Shown here piece after piece: positions 28,257 through 36,863 of a stretch of DNA of 64,000 nucleotides. Origin of the DNA: Roseiconus nitratireducens (GTDB lineage: Bacteria; Planctomycetota; Planctomycetia; Pirellulales; Pirellulaceae). The stretch's first letter is position 1; each line of letters begins with the position of its first letter. The notes below the pieces were generated by a model. It saw nothing but the letters and a program-made list of their open reading frames with translations, was not told the origin of the DNA and made no database searches. The position numbers and the translations under genes were made by a program. The stretch is from positions 372,001 through 436,000 of the forward strand of contig NZ_VWOX01000002.1 of the NCBI RefSeq assembly GCF_008629675.1. Reading direction: 5' to 3'.

Positions 28257-31057
28257 TGGAACCGACGGCCCCAGACGCGATGGCATCGCGTCAAACGATT
28301 TATGAATTTGCTCGCGCCGCTTCGATCGAAGGCTGGTGGTGGTGGGCGTTGTTGATCGCTTCGTTGGCGTTGATCGTCTTCGGATGCGTTCGCTTTTACC
28401 GACGCGATACGGCCGAGCTATCCCGCCCGATTCGGATCACCCTGATCTTCTTGCGGCTAGCTTCGGTGGCGGCACTGGTGTTCTTTTTCTTTGATTTTCA
28501 ACGCCGCACCCAGCGGGAGATCACGCGTCCCAGCGAAGTCGTCGTGCTGGTCGATACCAGCCAGAGCATGTCGCTGGCGGAATCCGACCAGATCACCGGC
28601 GAAAGCCGTGCCGAGCGGGCCGCGGCGCTGCTGGGTGAGACGGACCTGTTGGAACAGTTCGGCAAGGAACACCGTGTCAGCGTGTATGCCTTCGGCGACA
28701 CCGCGGAACCGGTGCTGTTGGAATCGCACACCAATGTCGGGCCGATGGGTGATGGAAATCAAGATGCGGATTCGGTCGAGAGCGCTCCGGCAGCCGGTTC
28801 ACTGTCTTTGGTTGCCATCGCCGGCCTGATCTTGATCGGCGTCGCCATCGCCCTGTCCCTTTCCTCACTGCTGATCGCCGGTTTTGGACCAGCGGTCATC
28901 GGTGACCAAAGTTCCTCGCCGCGTGTCGGCTGGTTGTTGGTCACGACCGCGGTCACGTTGGTTCTCGGAATCATCGTTGCTGGCAGCGCCTACTGCGCCG
29001 ATCCCGAGATGTCATTTGCGCAGTTGATCGGGATCGAAGGGGCTGAGAGTTCGGGCGACGAAGACGACGTGCGGCAAGACCCGGACGAAGCGGACCAAAA
29101 GCCGATTCGTGTGATCGACTGGAATGAAGCAATCGCGGCATCGGCCGCGCAGAGTCGTATCGGTGATGCGATCAGCGGAGTGCTTGCCAGCCACGACCCG
29201 ACCACCCTGGCCGGCGTGGTTCTGTTAAGCGACGGCCAAAACAACGGGGGCGAAAACGTGGCGGCGGCCATGGCCACGGCGCGACGCAGCGAGGTTTCGG
29301 TTTACCCGGTCGGGTTGGGCAGCAGCCAACCGCCGGTCAATGTTCGCGTGGTCGACTTGGACGTTCCGCGACGCGTGTACCCGAACGACAAGTTCGCGAT
29401 TTCGGCGGTCCTGCAGGCGACCGGCAGCAAGGAATTGGAAGTGACGATTGAACTGCTGGACGGTTTGGATTCGACCGCGTCCGGCACACCCCAGGACGGC
29501 GGGAATGATCTGCCCGTTGAAGTGATCGACTCGCAAACCATCACCATCCCCGGTGACGGGACCTTGGCGGGAGCCAAATTTGAGCTGGAACCGGAGTCGG
29601 TGGGCCGCCGACGCCTGGCAATCCGCGTGATTCCACCCCAACAGGACCAAAACGACAAAGACAACGTTCGCGACGCACGGTACGAAGTCGTCGCGCGGAA
29701 ACTGCGTGTGCTAACCGTCGCGGGCGGGCCGACCCGCGAATACCGCTTCGTCCGCAACCTGCTGTATCGCGAAAACTCCATCCGGCTGGATACATGGCTG
29801 CAATCGGGCCAGGAGGGAATGAGCCAGGATGCCGACACGCTGCTGAACGAATTCCCTTCCACCGCCGCGGAACTTTTTGAATACGACGCGATCGTGATGT
29901 TTGATCCGGACTGGACGGCCATTCCGGCAGAGTCGCTGGACATGCTGGATCGTTGGCTGGCGTCGCAAGCGGGCGGTTTGGTGATCATCGGCGGTCCGGT
30001 TTATCACCCGCAATGGCTGCGGCTGCGCACCGACCCACGGGTCGCGCGGATCGCCGGTTTCTTTCCGGTGACTTTTTCCAGTCGGGGATTGTTGATGGGA
30101 TCCGGCCGTGAGGGCGGCGAAACGGCGTGGCCGCTGGAATTCACGCCGGAGGCCCGGCGGGCGGAATTCTTGTGGGTCACTGATGATCCCGCGAGCAGCT
30201 TTGAAGCCTGGGAGAGCTTCGGCGGGGTTTACGACTACGTGGGTGTCAAAGCGGCCAAACCAATTTCCAAGGTCTATGCATACTTTTCCGATCCGACCAC
30301 CCAGATCGGAGACACGTTGCCCGTCTACCTGGCCAGCCAGTTCTATGGTGCCGGAAGGGTTTATTTCCAAGGCAGCGGCGAAATGTGGCGGATGCGACGG
30401 GAGAGCGTGGCCTACTTCGACAGCTACTACACAAAGCTGATCCGCTGGGTTTCCGAGGGACGACTGCTGCGCGACAGCAATCGGGGTGTGCTGCTGGTCG
30501 ACAATCCGCGGGCAATGGTTGGTGACACGATTACGGTGCGTGCCGTGTTGACCGATGAACAGTTCGAACCGTTGAACGTTCCGGAAGTCATGGCCAAGCT
30601 GCTGACGCCTGACGGCCGAATCATCGATGTCCGCTTGACGCCGCTGGAAGGCGAATCGCGGCCCGGAACGTACAGCGGCCGATTCGTCGTCCGACAAGCC
30701 GGCAATCACGAACTTCGTCTGACGTTGGGTGACGCCTTGGGCGAACAACTGTTTCGTCAGAACGTGCAGGTACGACTGCCGACGATCGAACTGGAACGTC
30801 CGCGGCGCAACGATGACGAATTGGCGGATTTGGCCAAGACGACCGGTGGAACGTATTGGAAAGTCGATCCGGACGTGACGAACACCGCCCTGGCGGCCGC
30901 GATGCACAACACGATTCGGCCGCAGCCACAACTGACCGTCCTGCCGGGAACGCCGGATAAATTGTTTGCCCAGCGTCGCAATGCCGTGTTGCTGTGGCTG
31001 ATCGCAAGCGCGCTGACGATGGAGTGGGTTGTTCGCCGCTTGCACCGCCTGGCCTGA
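28256..31057 (+). CDS. Large membrane VWA protein with GATase-like domain
   Basis: 933 residues. Two N-terminal helices (about 22-44 and 62-85) precede a VWA start with MIDAS 'VDTSQSMS' near 98. Two more helices (about 182-215 and 223-248) follow before the rest of the VWA fold resumes at 'GVVLLSDGQNNGG' (about 321). Then come Ig-like segments, a glutamine-amidotransferase-like region ('LDRWLASQAGGLVIIGG' near 562-580) and a final helix near 910-930. The ATG at 28256 overlaps the previous stop (TGATG) with GGAGG upstream; a GTG at 28253 is an alternative. It is a partner of the MoxR/DUF58 machinery at the membrane. Confidence 0.87.
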   Translation: MEPTAPDAMASRQTIYEFARAASIEGWWWWALLIASLALIVFGCVRFYRRDTAELSRPIRITLIFLRLASVAALVFFFFDFQRRTQREITRPSEVVVLVDTSQSMSLAESDQITGESRAERAAALLGETDLLEQFGKEHRVSVYAFGDTAEPVLLESHTNVGPMGDGNQDADSVESAPAAGSLSLVAIAGLILIGVAIALSLSSLLIAGFGPAVIGDQSSSPRVGWLLVTTAVTLVLGIIVAGSAYCADPEMSFAQLIGIEGAESSGDEDDVRQDPDEADQKPIRVIDWNEAIAASAAQSRIGDAISGVLASHDPTTLAGVVLLSDGQNNGGENVAAAMATARRSEVSVYPVGLGSSQPPVNVRVVDLDVPRRVYPNDKFAISAVLQATGSKELEVTIELLDGLDSTASGTPQDGGNDLPVEVIDSQTITIPGDGTLAGAKFELEPESVGRRRLAIRVIPPQQDQNDKDNVRDARYEVVARKLRVLTVAGGPTREYRFVRNLLYRENSIRLDTWLQSGQEGMSQDADTLLNEFPSTAAELFEYDAIVMFDPDWTAIPAESLDMLDRWLASQAGGLVIIGGPVYHPQWLRLRTDPRVARIAGFFPVTFSSRGLLMGSGREGGETAWPLEFTPEARRAEFLWVTDDPASSFEAWESFGGVYDYVGVKAAKPISKVYAYFSDPTTQIGDTLPVYLASQFYGAGRVYFQGSGEMWRMRRESVAYFDSYYTKLIRWVSEGRLLRDSNRGVLLVDNPRAMVGDTITVRAVLTDEQFEPLNVPEVMAKLLTPDGRIIDVRLTPLEGESRPGTYSGRFVVRQAGNHELRLTLGDALGEQLFRQNVQVRLPTIELERPRRNDDELADLAKTTGGTYWKVDPDVTNTALAAAMHNTIRPQPQLTVLPGTPDKLFAQRRNAVLLWLIASALTMEWVVRRLHRLA

Positions 31058-31157
31058 CCGCCTGACTGGAGCCCCCCGGATCGATTGCAATTGACAGAAC
31101 GTTTTCGCGTCCCCCTGATGCCTCCTTCGATTTCCATCACTCGACCCTCCTGACTCG

Positions 31158-33563
31158 ATGCTTGATCCTCAACTGCAATCGCTGCTCCAGTCGCTTCGCG
31201 GGCGTGTCCGGCGGTACGTCGTCGTGGATTCGCTGTTGGCGATCGTGGCGGTCATTCTGATCGGCTTCTGGGTCGGATACCTGATCGATTACCTGCCGGT
31301 GTTGCTCGGTGGCAGCGAGATGCCTCGGCTGGCCAGAGCGATCTTGCTTGGCATCGTCGTCGCCGCCGTGGCGGCGATCGCGGTGCGACTGTTGGTCGCC
31401 AGACTCCGGCGCCCCCTTCCCGACGACAGCCTGGCGTTGTTGATTGAACGCCATCATCCGCAGTTGGGTGGCAGGTTGGTGACGGCGGTCCAATTGAATC
31501 AGCCCGGTCGTCACGGCGACGCCCATTCGCCGGACCTGTTGCAGATGGTGCACCGCCAAGCGTCGGATCGGATTGGCGAGGTTGATCCGGGGCGCGTGTT
31601 TCGACACCAACCGTTGTTTCGCAAGGCCCTGGTCGCAGGTCCCTTGCTGCTGTTGGCGATCGTCTTTGCGGCCATCAGCCCACAGGGATTCGCCCGCGCG
31701 GCGGGCCGGCTTTCGTTGCTTTCCGATGCGCGTTGGCCAAGGCGGGCAAAGCTTGAAATGGTCGGTGTGGATCTGCCAATCGTCACGGCGTCCGGATCCC
31801 AGGAAATGGATCCGGAACGAATCGAGTTCGTCGACGGGGTGATGCGGTTGCCCAAGGGCAGCAGCGGCGTCCTGCGGATCCGAGCCGTCGCCGATGACGC
31901 CGAAGTACCGTCGCTGTGCACGGTTTACTATCGGAGCGAAGACGGAACACGCGGACAGTCCAACATGCGGCGGGTCGGTCGCCAGCGCGATGGCTACCAG
32001 GCCTTCATTCTGGATGGGGCGCCGTTGAGCAATTTGAGCGATTCATTCGAGTTTTCCGTGCAAGGGTTGGACGACCGTTTGACCGACTTTCGGATCGAGG
32101 CGGTTCCGCCGCCGGTCATCACCCAGATGGACGTCAAAATACGGTACCCAAAATACCTGCAATCGGTCGCATCCACGGAAGACTCAAATACCTTTGACTT
32201 CGAGACCCCCTACCAGGCCGGACTGCGGGTCAGCGAGGGAAGCGACGTCTTGTTGCAGGCGGTTTCGAGTGAACCGTTGGGCGAAGTCGATGTGGTTCTG
32301 GAGGCGGCGGGAGTCGAGCGGCCGGCGCAAGACCTGACGTTCTCCTCCGATCGACGCGTCGTGACGGTGTCACTAAAGGATTTCGATCAACCGACCGCGG
32401 TCAAGCTGGTCCCGGCCGACCAGACGGGTATCAGTGCCCAAGCCCCGTTTCGGTACTTTCTGGGAGCGGTGATGGACGAGCCCCCCACGGTGGAACTGGC
32501 GCTCAAGGGCATTCAGTCGGCCGTCACGCCGATCGCCAGATTGCCGATCGAGTGTCGCGTCAGCGACGACTACGGCGTCGAATCTTTGCAGGCTTTTGTG
32601 GCTCCCAAGCACTCCACCGACGAAAACGAACCCGCGGCGGGTCCGGAGGACGGCTCCACGGAGGATGACGACGCGACGGCGCAAAACGTCGAAGACGCCT
32701 CCGCCGAGCAAACCACACTTGCGGTCTCGCTCCGGCCGGACCGCGAGGGGAATGCATCGACCGTTGTCGATTTGCGGGAATTGGTCAACGACGGAAGCCT
32801 GCAACCGATCGAACCCGGTGGAGCAATCAGTGTCTACGCAGAAGCCCGAGATGGATACAATCTGGATGGACAGCATCTGACTTCCAGCGAACTGTACCGT
32901 TTGCAAGTGGTGACGCCAGAAGAACTGTTGAGTCTGCTGGAGCGACGCGAGCTAGGATTGAGAACGCGGTTGGAGCAAACCGTGACCGAGGCTCAGGGGT
33001 TGCGCGACCAATTGGCGCGATTCCGAGCGGAACGTTTTGAAGTTTCCCCACCGAACAATCCCGAGGCGTCGTCCGAGAGCGACCAGGACGTGCGGCAGCG
33101 GGAACTGCAGATTCTGCGGCTGCGCGTCCAACAGAGTCGTCTGCAAGCCAGCAAGGCGAAGGAGGAATTGACCGGAATCGCGGAGTCCCTTGATGACATT
33201 TTGCAGGAGATGGTCAACAACCGCGTCGATTCGGCGGACCGGCAGGAACGTCTGGGATCGGGGGTTCGAGACCCGCTTCGACGGATTGCCGACGTGTCCA
33301 TGGAACAGTTGGGGCAGCAGATTGCCGAAATCGAATCGGCCGTCGACCAGCCGGAACTCGCGATGCAACGGACCGAGGCCGCTTTGCAAACGGCCGACAA
33401 AATCCTGTTGGATCTCACCGCGGTTTTGGAAAAAATGCTGGATCTGGAAAGCTACAACGAAATCCTGGATCTGGTCCGCGGTTTAATCGACGACCAGGAA
33501 AAACTGAAAGAAGACACTCAGAAAGAACGTAAAAAGCGAGTGTTGGATTTGTTCAACGACTAA
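31158..33563 (+). CDS. Membrane protein with long coiled coil, MoxR-cassette protein
   Basis: 801 residues. Helices lie at about 20-45, 58-80 and 157-178. A large mainly beta region, probably periplasmic, follows ('MDVKIRYPKYL', 'YFLGAVMDEPPTVEL'). An acidic linker near 490-520 precedes a long C-terminal coiled coil from about 590 (LERRELGLRTRLEQTVTEAQ) to the end. It resembles the DUF4175-like proteins found in such cassettes. It starts 100 bases after the VWA gene. The function is unknown; the coiled coil may pair with that of the next gene, 15 bases downstream. Confidence 0.8.
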   Translation: MLDPQLQSLLQSLRGRVRRYVVVDSLLAIVAVILIGFWVGYLIDYLPVLLGGSEMPRLARAILLGIVVAAVAAIAVRLLVARLRRPLPDDSLALLIERHHPQLGGRLVTAVQLNQPGRHGDAHSPDLLQMVHRQASDRIGEVDPGRVFRHQPLFRKALVAGPLLLLAIVFAAISPQGFARAAGRLSLLSDARWPRRAKLEMVGVDLPIVTASGSQEMDPERIEFVDGVMRLPKGSSGVLRIRAVADDAEVPSLCTVYYRSEDGTRGQSNMRRVGRQRDGYQAFILDGAPLSNLSDSFEFSVQGLDDRLTDFRIEAVPPPVITQMDVKIRYPKYLQSVASTEDSNTFDFETPYQAGLRVSEGSDVLLQAVSSEPLGEVDVVLEAAGVERPAQDLTFSSDRRVVTVSLKDFDQPTAVKLVPADQTGISAQAPFRYFLGAVMDEPPTVELALKGIQSAVTPIARLPIECRVSDDYGVESLQAFVAPKHSTDENEPAAGPEDGSTEDDDATAQNVEDASAEQTTLAVSLRPDREGNASTVVDLRELVNDGSLQPIEPGGAISVYAEARDGYNLDGQHLTSSELYRLQVVTPEELLSLLERRELGLRTRLEQTVTEAQGLRDQLARFRAERFEVSPPNNPEASSESDQDVRQRELQILRLRVQQSRLQASKAKEELTGIAESLDDILQEMVNNRVDSADRQERLGSGVRDPLRRIADVSMEQLGQQIAEIESAVDQPELAMQRTEAALQTADKILLDLTAVLEKMLDLESYNEILDLVRGLIDDQEKLKEDTQKERKKRVLDLFND

Positions 33564-33578
33564 CAGGTTCGATCAACC

Positions 33579-35468
33579 ATGAACCCCGCTCATCCCATCT
33601 GCTGTGACCGCCCGCGGTTTCGAATTTTCCGGGCCAGAGGACTGAAGTGGGGAATCGGCCTGATGATCCTCTGCTTGCCGCTGCTCCCTTCGCGCGGCAT
33701 TGGCCAGGAGACGCCCAGCCCCGCCCAGGAGTCGGACCTGCTGCTTCGCCAGTCGGGGGTGGCCGAGCGATACGAGCGCCTGGAAGAACTGTTGCTCCGT
33801 TTGGCCGACATGGAGGCGGCAGAAAACCCGGAGCGGTCCGCATTGCTGCGTCGGGCCGCAAAACAGTCACGCGACAAGTTTGTTTTGCAGCAATTGCGCA
33901 ACGCATCCGAAGCACTGCGGGATGAAAAGTTCGCCGACGCGGTTTCCAACCAAGATTCGGCGCAAAAGGGCTTGGCGGAAATCCTGAAGTTGCTGACCAG
34001 TGAGGACCGCGCGAACCGAATTCGCGACGAAAAGAAACGCGTCGCTGAGATGATCAAGGATCTGAAGCGCATCGAGCGTTCACAGCGGAGCACTCGCGCG
34101 CGGACCGAAAACGGGTCAGAATTGGAGCGTCTGAAAGCGGAGCAGGCGGCTCTTGCCGAGCGGGGCCAGAAACTGCAAGACGAACTCGGTGAAGAGCAGG
34201 AAGGAGAGGCAGAGGGGAACTCGGACGCGTCCGACCAGCAGTCGTCCGACGAACCACAAACCGGGAATGCCGATCCGGCAAGCGATCAGCCCCCAGGCGA
34301 AGCGAATGAATCCGGCGACTCGGATGAATCGGGCGAGCCAAAAGAGTCCGGCGGGAAAGAAGATCGGCCAGAAAAGAATTCCGACGACAGCGATGCCGGC
34401 AAACCGTCCGAGCAAGATCCCTCCGGACAGCCTGCCGGCCAAGAATCCCCCAACGGCTCGGATCAATCGCAGGAGTCCACCCCGTCGGATTCCCAGTCTG
34501 GTGAATCCCAACCATCCCAGCAGGGTCAACCGAGCCCGTCCGAATCGCAGCCCAGCGAATCACAGCCCAGCGAATCGCAACCCAGCCAACAGGGGCAATC
34601 GGGGCAGGACTCGAGCCAGCAGTCCCCGACGCCTCCGCCCACCCCCCAGCAGCAGGCCGAACAGCAGCTGCAAAAGGCGGTCGAACGGATGCGTCAGGCG
34701 GAGCAGGAACTGGAGGACTCCAAACGGAAAGATGCAGTCGATCAGCAACTGGCCGCCGAGGAAAACCTGCGGAAAGCGATCGACGAGTTGGAGCAGATCC
34801 TGCGTCAGCTTCGCGAAGAAGAAATGCAGCGGGAACTTGCCCGGCTGGAAAGTCGTCTTAAGAAAATGGCGGCGATGCAGTCGAAAATCCTCGATGACAC
34901 CGCCTCGCTGTCGGCAACCCCGAAATCGCAACGCAATCGGCAAACCGATCTGAAAGCCGGTGACCTTTCATTCGAACAGAAAAAAGTGACCGTCGAAGCG
35001 GATCGGGCCATGCTGCTGCTCCGTGAAGAGGGCTCCAGCGTGGCCTTTCCCGAAGTCGTCGCGCAGATCCGTGACGATAGCGATCGGATTGCACAACGTT
35101 TGGGCAAATCACAAATCGATGCCGTCACTCAAGGCATTCAACAAGATGTCCTGGCCGCGATCGAAGAAATGATCCAGGCTTTGCAGCAAGCGCAGCGGGA
35201 CCTGGAAAAACAAAAGCAACAGGGAGAAACCCCGCCGCAACAACCCGGCGAGCCTGGTGAACAGCCGCTGGTGGACGCGATCGCAGAACTGAAACTGATC
35301 CGAACGATGGAAACCCGAATCAAATCGACGACACAGCGTTATTCGGGACTGCTACAATCGGATGAGGGTTCGGCACAGGAGTTGCTTCCGCTGCTAAAGA
35401 ACTTGTCCGAGCGTCAATCGCGGTTGTACAAAATAACACGCGACTTGGTGATGCGGCGGAACCAATGA
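33579..35468 (+). CDS. Exported coiled-coil protein with Ser/Gln/Glu-rich low-complexity centre
   Basis: 629 residues. A signal peptide or anchor lies at about 24-43 (WGIGLMILCLPLLPSRGIGQ). An N-terminal coiled coil (about 50-205) is followed by a very polar low-complexity region (about 205-365) with ESQPS repeats, then more coiled coil to the end. The composition suggests an extended, filament-like partner of the preceding coiled-coil membrane protein. It has no enzymatic motif. The DNA of the low-complexity part includes 15-bp tandem units at 34542-34586. Confidence 0.78.
   Translation: MNPAHPICCDRPRFRIFRARGLKWGIGLMILCLPLLPSRGIGQETPSPAQESDLLLRQSGVAERYERLEELLLRLADMEAAENPERSALLRRAAKQSRDKFVLQQLRNASEALRDEKFADAVSNQDSAQKGLAEILKLLTSEDRANRIRDEKKRVAEMIKDLKRIERSQRSTRARTENGSELERLKAEQAALAERGQKLQDELGEEQEGEAEGNSDASDQQSSDEPQTGNADPASDQPPGEANESGDSDESGEPKESGGKEDRPEKNSDDSDAGKPSEQDPSGQPAGQESPNGSDQSQESTPSDSQSGESQPSQQGQPSPSESQPSESQPSESQPSQQGQSGQDSSQQSPTPPPTPQQQAEQQLQKAVERMRQAEQELEDSKRKDAVDQQLAAEENLRKAIDELEQILRQLREEEMQRELARLESRLKKMAAMQSKILDDTASLSATPKSQRNRQTDLKAGDLSFEQKKVTVEADRAMLLLREEGSSVAFPEVVAQIRDDSDRIAQRLGKSQIDAVTQGIQQDVLAAIEEMIQALQQAQRDLEKQKQQGETPPQQPGEPGEQPLVDAIAELKLIRTMETRIKSTTQRYSGLLQSDEGSAQELLPLLKNLSERQSRLYKITRDLVMRRNQ
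34542..34586 (+). repeat. 15-bp in-frame tandem repeat, 3 copies
   Basis: GAATCGCAGCCCAGC, GAATCACAGCCCAGC and GAATCGCAACCCAGC, encoding three ESQPS units inside the low-complexity part of the coiled-coil gene. Copy-number change would keep the frame. Confidence 0.9.
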
Positions 35469-35538
35469 CCGGCGGCGGTGGGTCCTGAACCCGCGGACGA
35501 CGCGTGACAGGACCAACGCATCCGACCGATGACTCAAA

Positions 35539-36645
35539 ATGAGGCGGAACGTTGTGAATCGTTTTCGATCTACCCTTCGGCGACACGATGCGGCCAGTTT
35601 GATTCCCTTGCTCTCGATCGGGCTCTTATCGATCGGGGTCGTCGCCCGTGCGGATCAGTCGCTCCAGCGGGAAAGCAAGTGGGACGCTCTCAGTTCCGAC
35701 CAAATGTCCACGGTGCTGCGAAGTTCCCTGGACGAGTACGGCGCCGGTCCGAGTCTGATTGACCAGGCGACGGAGAAATTTCAGGGAGATCTGCAAACCC
35801 AATCGCGTGACGCCATCGACGCGTTCGTCACGGCGGTCGCGTCACTGACCGATTCGGTCGAGCAGTTGGTGGCACTCGCGGAAAAAGATCCGGTCGCCGC
35901 GGCGGTCAGCATCGATCCCTCGGCAGCCGAATACGCAGAAATCGAATCGCTTCCGAAGCCGATTCGTATGACGGTGCGAACTTGGTTGGGTCGCAGGTTG
36001 GTACGACAACGACTCTACGACGAAGCCATGCCTGTGATCGCCGAAGTCGATCCGGTCGCTTCCATCGATCCGGCAAGCTCACTGTTCTACCGCGGGGCCT
36101 GTTACCACGCCTTGCTGATGAAAAAGGAGGCGCTCGCGGATCTCAGGCTGTTGCTCGAGAATGAGGAAGACAGCCCGGAACGGTTCGCCCGGTTGGCCAA
36201 GTTGATGATCGCCGACATCAAACCGTTGAAGGAAGATTCGCTCGATGAAATCTCCCGTCTGATGACCGACGTTTCGCGACGGTTGGACCTGGGACGGAGT
36301 GGCGAGAAGGTCGAGGGCCAAGAGCAAAAGATCATCGACAAGCTGAGCAAGCTGATCGACAAGCTCGAAGAGCAACAACAGCAACAGCAGCAGCAACAAC
36401 AATCCGGCGGCAGCGGGCAAGGTTCCTCGGGTGGTGCTCAAGCGTCACCGATGCAGGACAGCCAGATCGCCGGCGGAAGCGGGGCGGGGAACGTCGACAA
36501 GAAGGAACAAGAAACCGACGACAAGTGGGGCAACTTGCCTCCCGCAGAACGCAAAGAAGCGCTGCAAAAAATCAGCCGTGACCTGCCGACCCACTATCGC
36601 GACGCGATCGAGGCTTACTTCCGCAAACGGGCAACCGACGGATAG
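35539..36645 (+). CDS. Exported helical-repeat protein, last gene of MoxR cassette
   Basis: 368 residues. A signal peptide lies at about 19-38 (ASLIPLLSIGLLSIGVVARA). A helical region with TPR-like organisation follows ('SSLFYRGACYHALLMKKEALADLRLLLENEED'), then a coiled segment ending in a run of ten Gln (near residues 278-287), a Gly/Ser linker, and a conserved-looking tail 'KWGNLPPAERKEALQKISRDLPTHYRDAIEAYFRK'. That tail resembles C-terminal segments of other planctomycete MoxR-cassette proteins. It begins 70 bases after the previous gene and probably belongs to the same transcript. Its biochemical role is unknown. Confidence 0.8.
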   Translation: MRRNVVNRFRSTLRRHDAASLIPLLSIGLLSIGVVARADQSLQRESKWDALSSDQMSTVLRSSLDEYGAGPSLIDQATEKFQGDLQTQSRDAIDAFVTAVASLTDSVEQLVALAEKDPVAAAVSIDPSAAEYAEIESLPKPIRMTVRTWLGRRLVRQRLYDEAMPVIAEVDPVASIDPASSLFYRGACYHALLMKKEALADLRLLLENEEDSPERFARLAKLMIADIKPLKEDSLDEISRLMTDVSRRLDLGRSGEKVEGQEQKIIDKLSKLIDKLEEQQQQQQQQQQSGGSGQGSSGGAQASPMQDSQIAGGSGAGNVDKKEQETDDKWGNLPPAERKEALQKISRDLPTHYRDAIEAYFRKRATDG

Positions 36646-36687
36646 GGACCGGCCGCTTGCTGGAACCGTGGTTGCCCTGGCGAGAGG

Positions 36688-36815
36688 TATGGCTGTTTTC
36701 TCGCTACCGATGTTGCTGGCGCCGCTTCGCGGCTGAGGGTGTGTTGGGCAGCCATTCCCGTCGGCTTCCGCCGACGGCCGGGTGCTGTCGTCCCTTCGAG
36801 ACTGTGCTTCACTCT
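36688..36815 (-). repeat. Dispersed intergenic repeat family I, copy 2 (inverted)
   Basis: Read on the minus strand it gives AGTGAAG, GACGACAGC, CGGCCGTCGGCGGAAGCCG, CTGCCCAACACACCCTCAGC and GCGGCGCCAGCAAC, in the same order as copies 1 and 3. The central hairpin CCGTCGGC-TTCC-GCCGACGG is perfect at 36758-36777. It fills most of the gap between two convergent genes. Confidence 0.75.
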
Positions 36816-36863
36816 GCTTTCCAAGGCGGGTCGAGCGTCAGCGAGGGGAACGTCTCTCAATGC

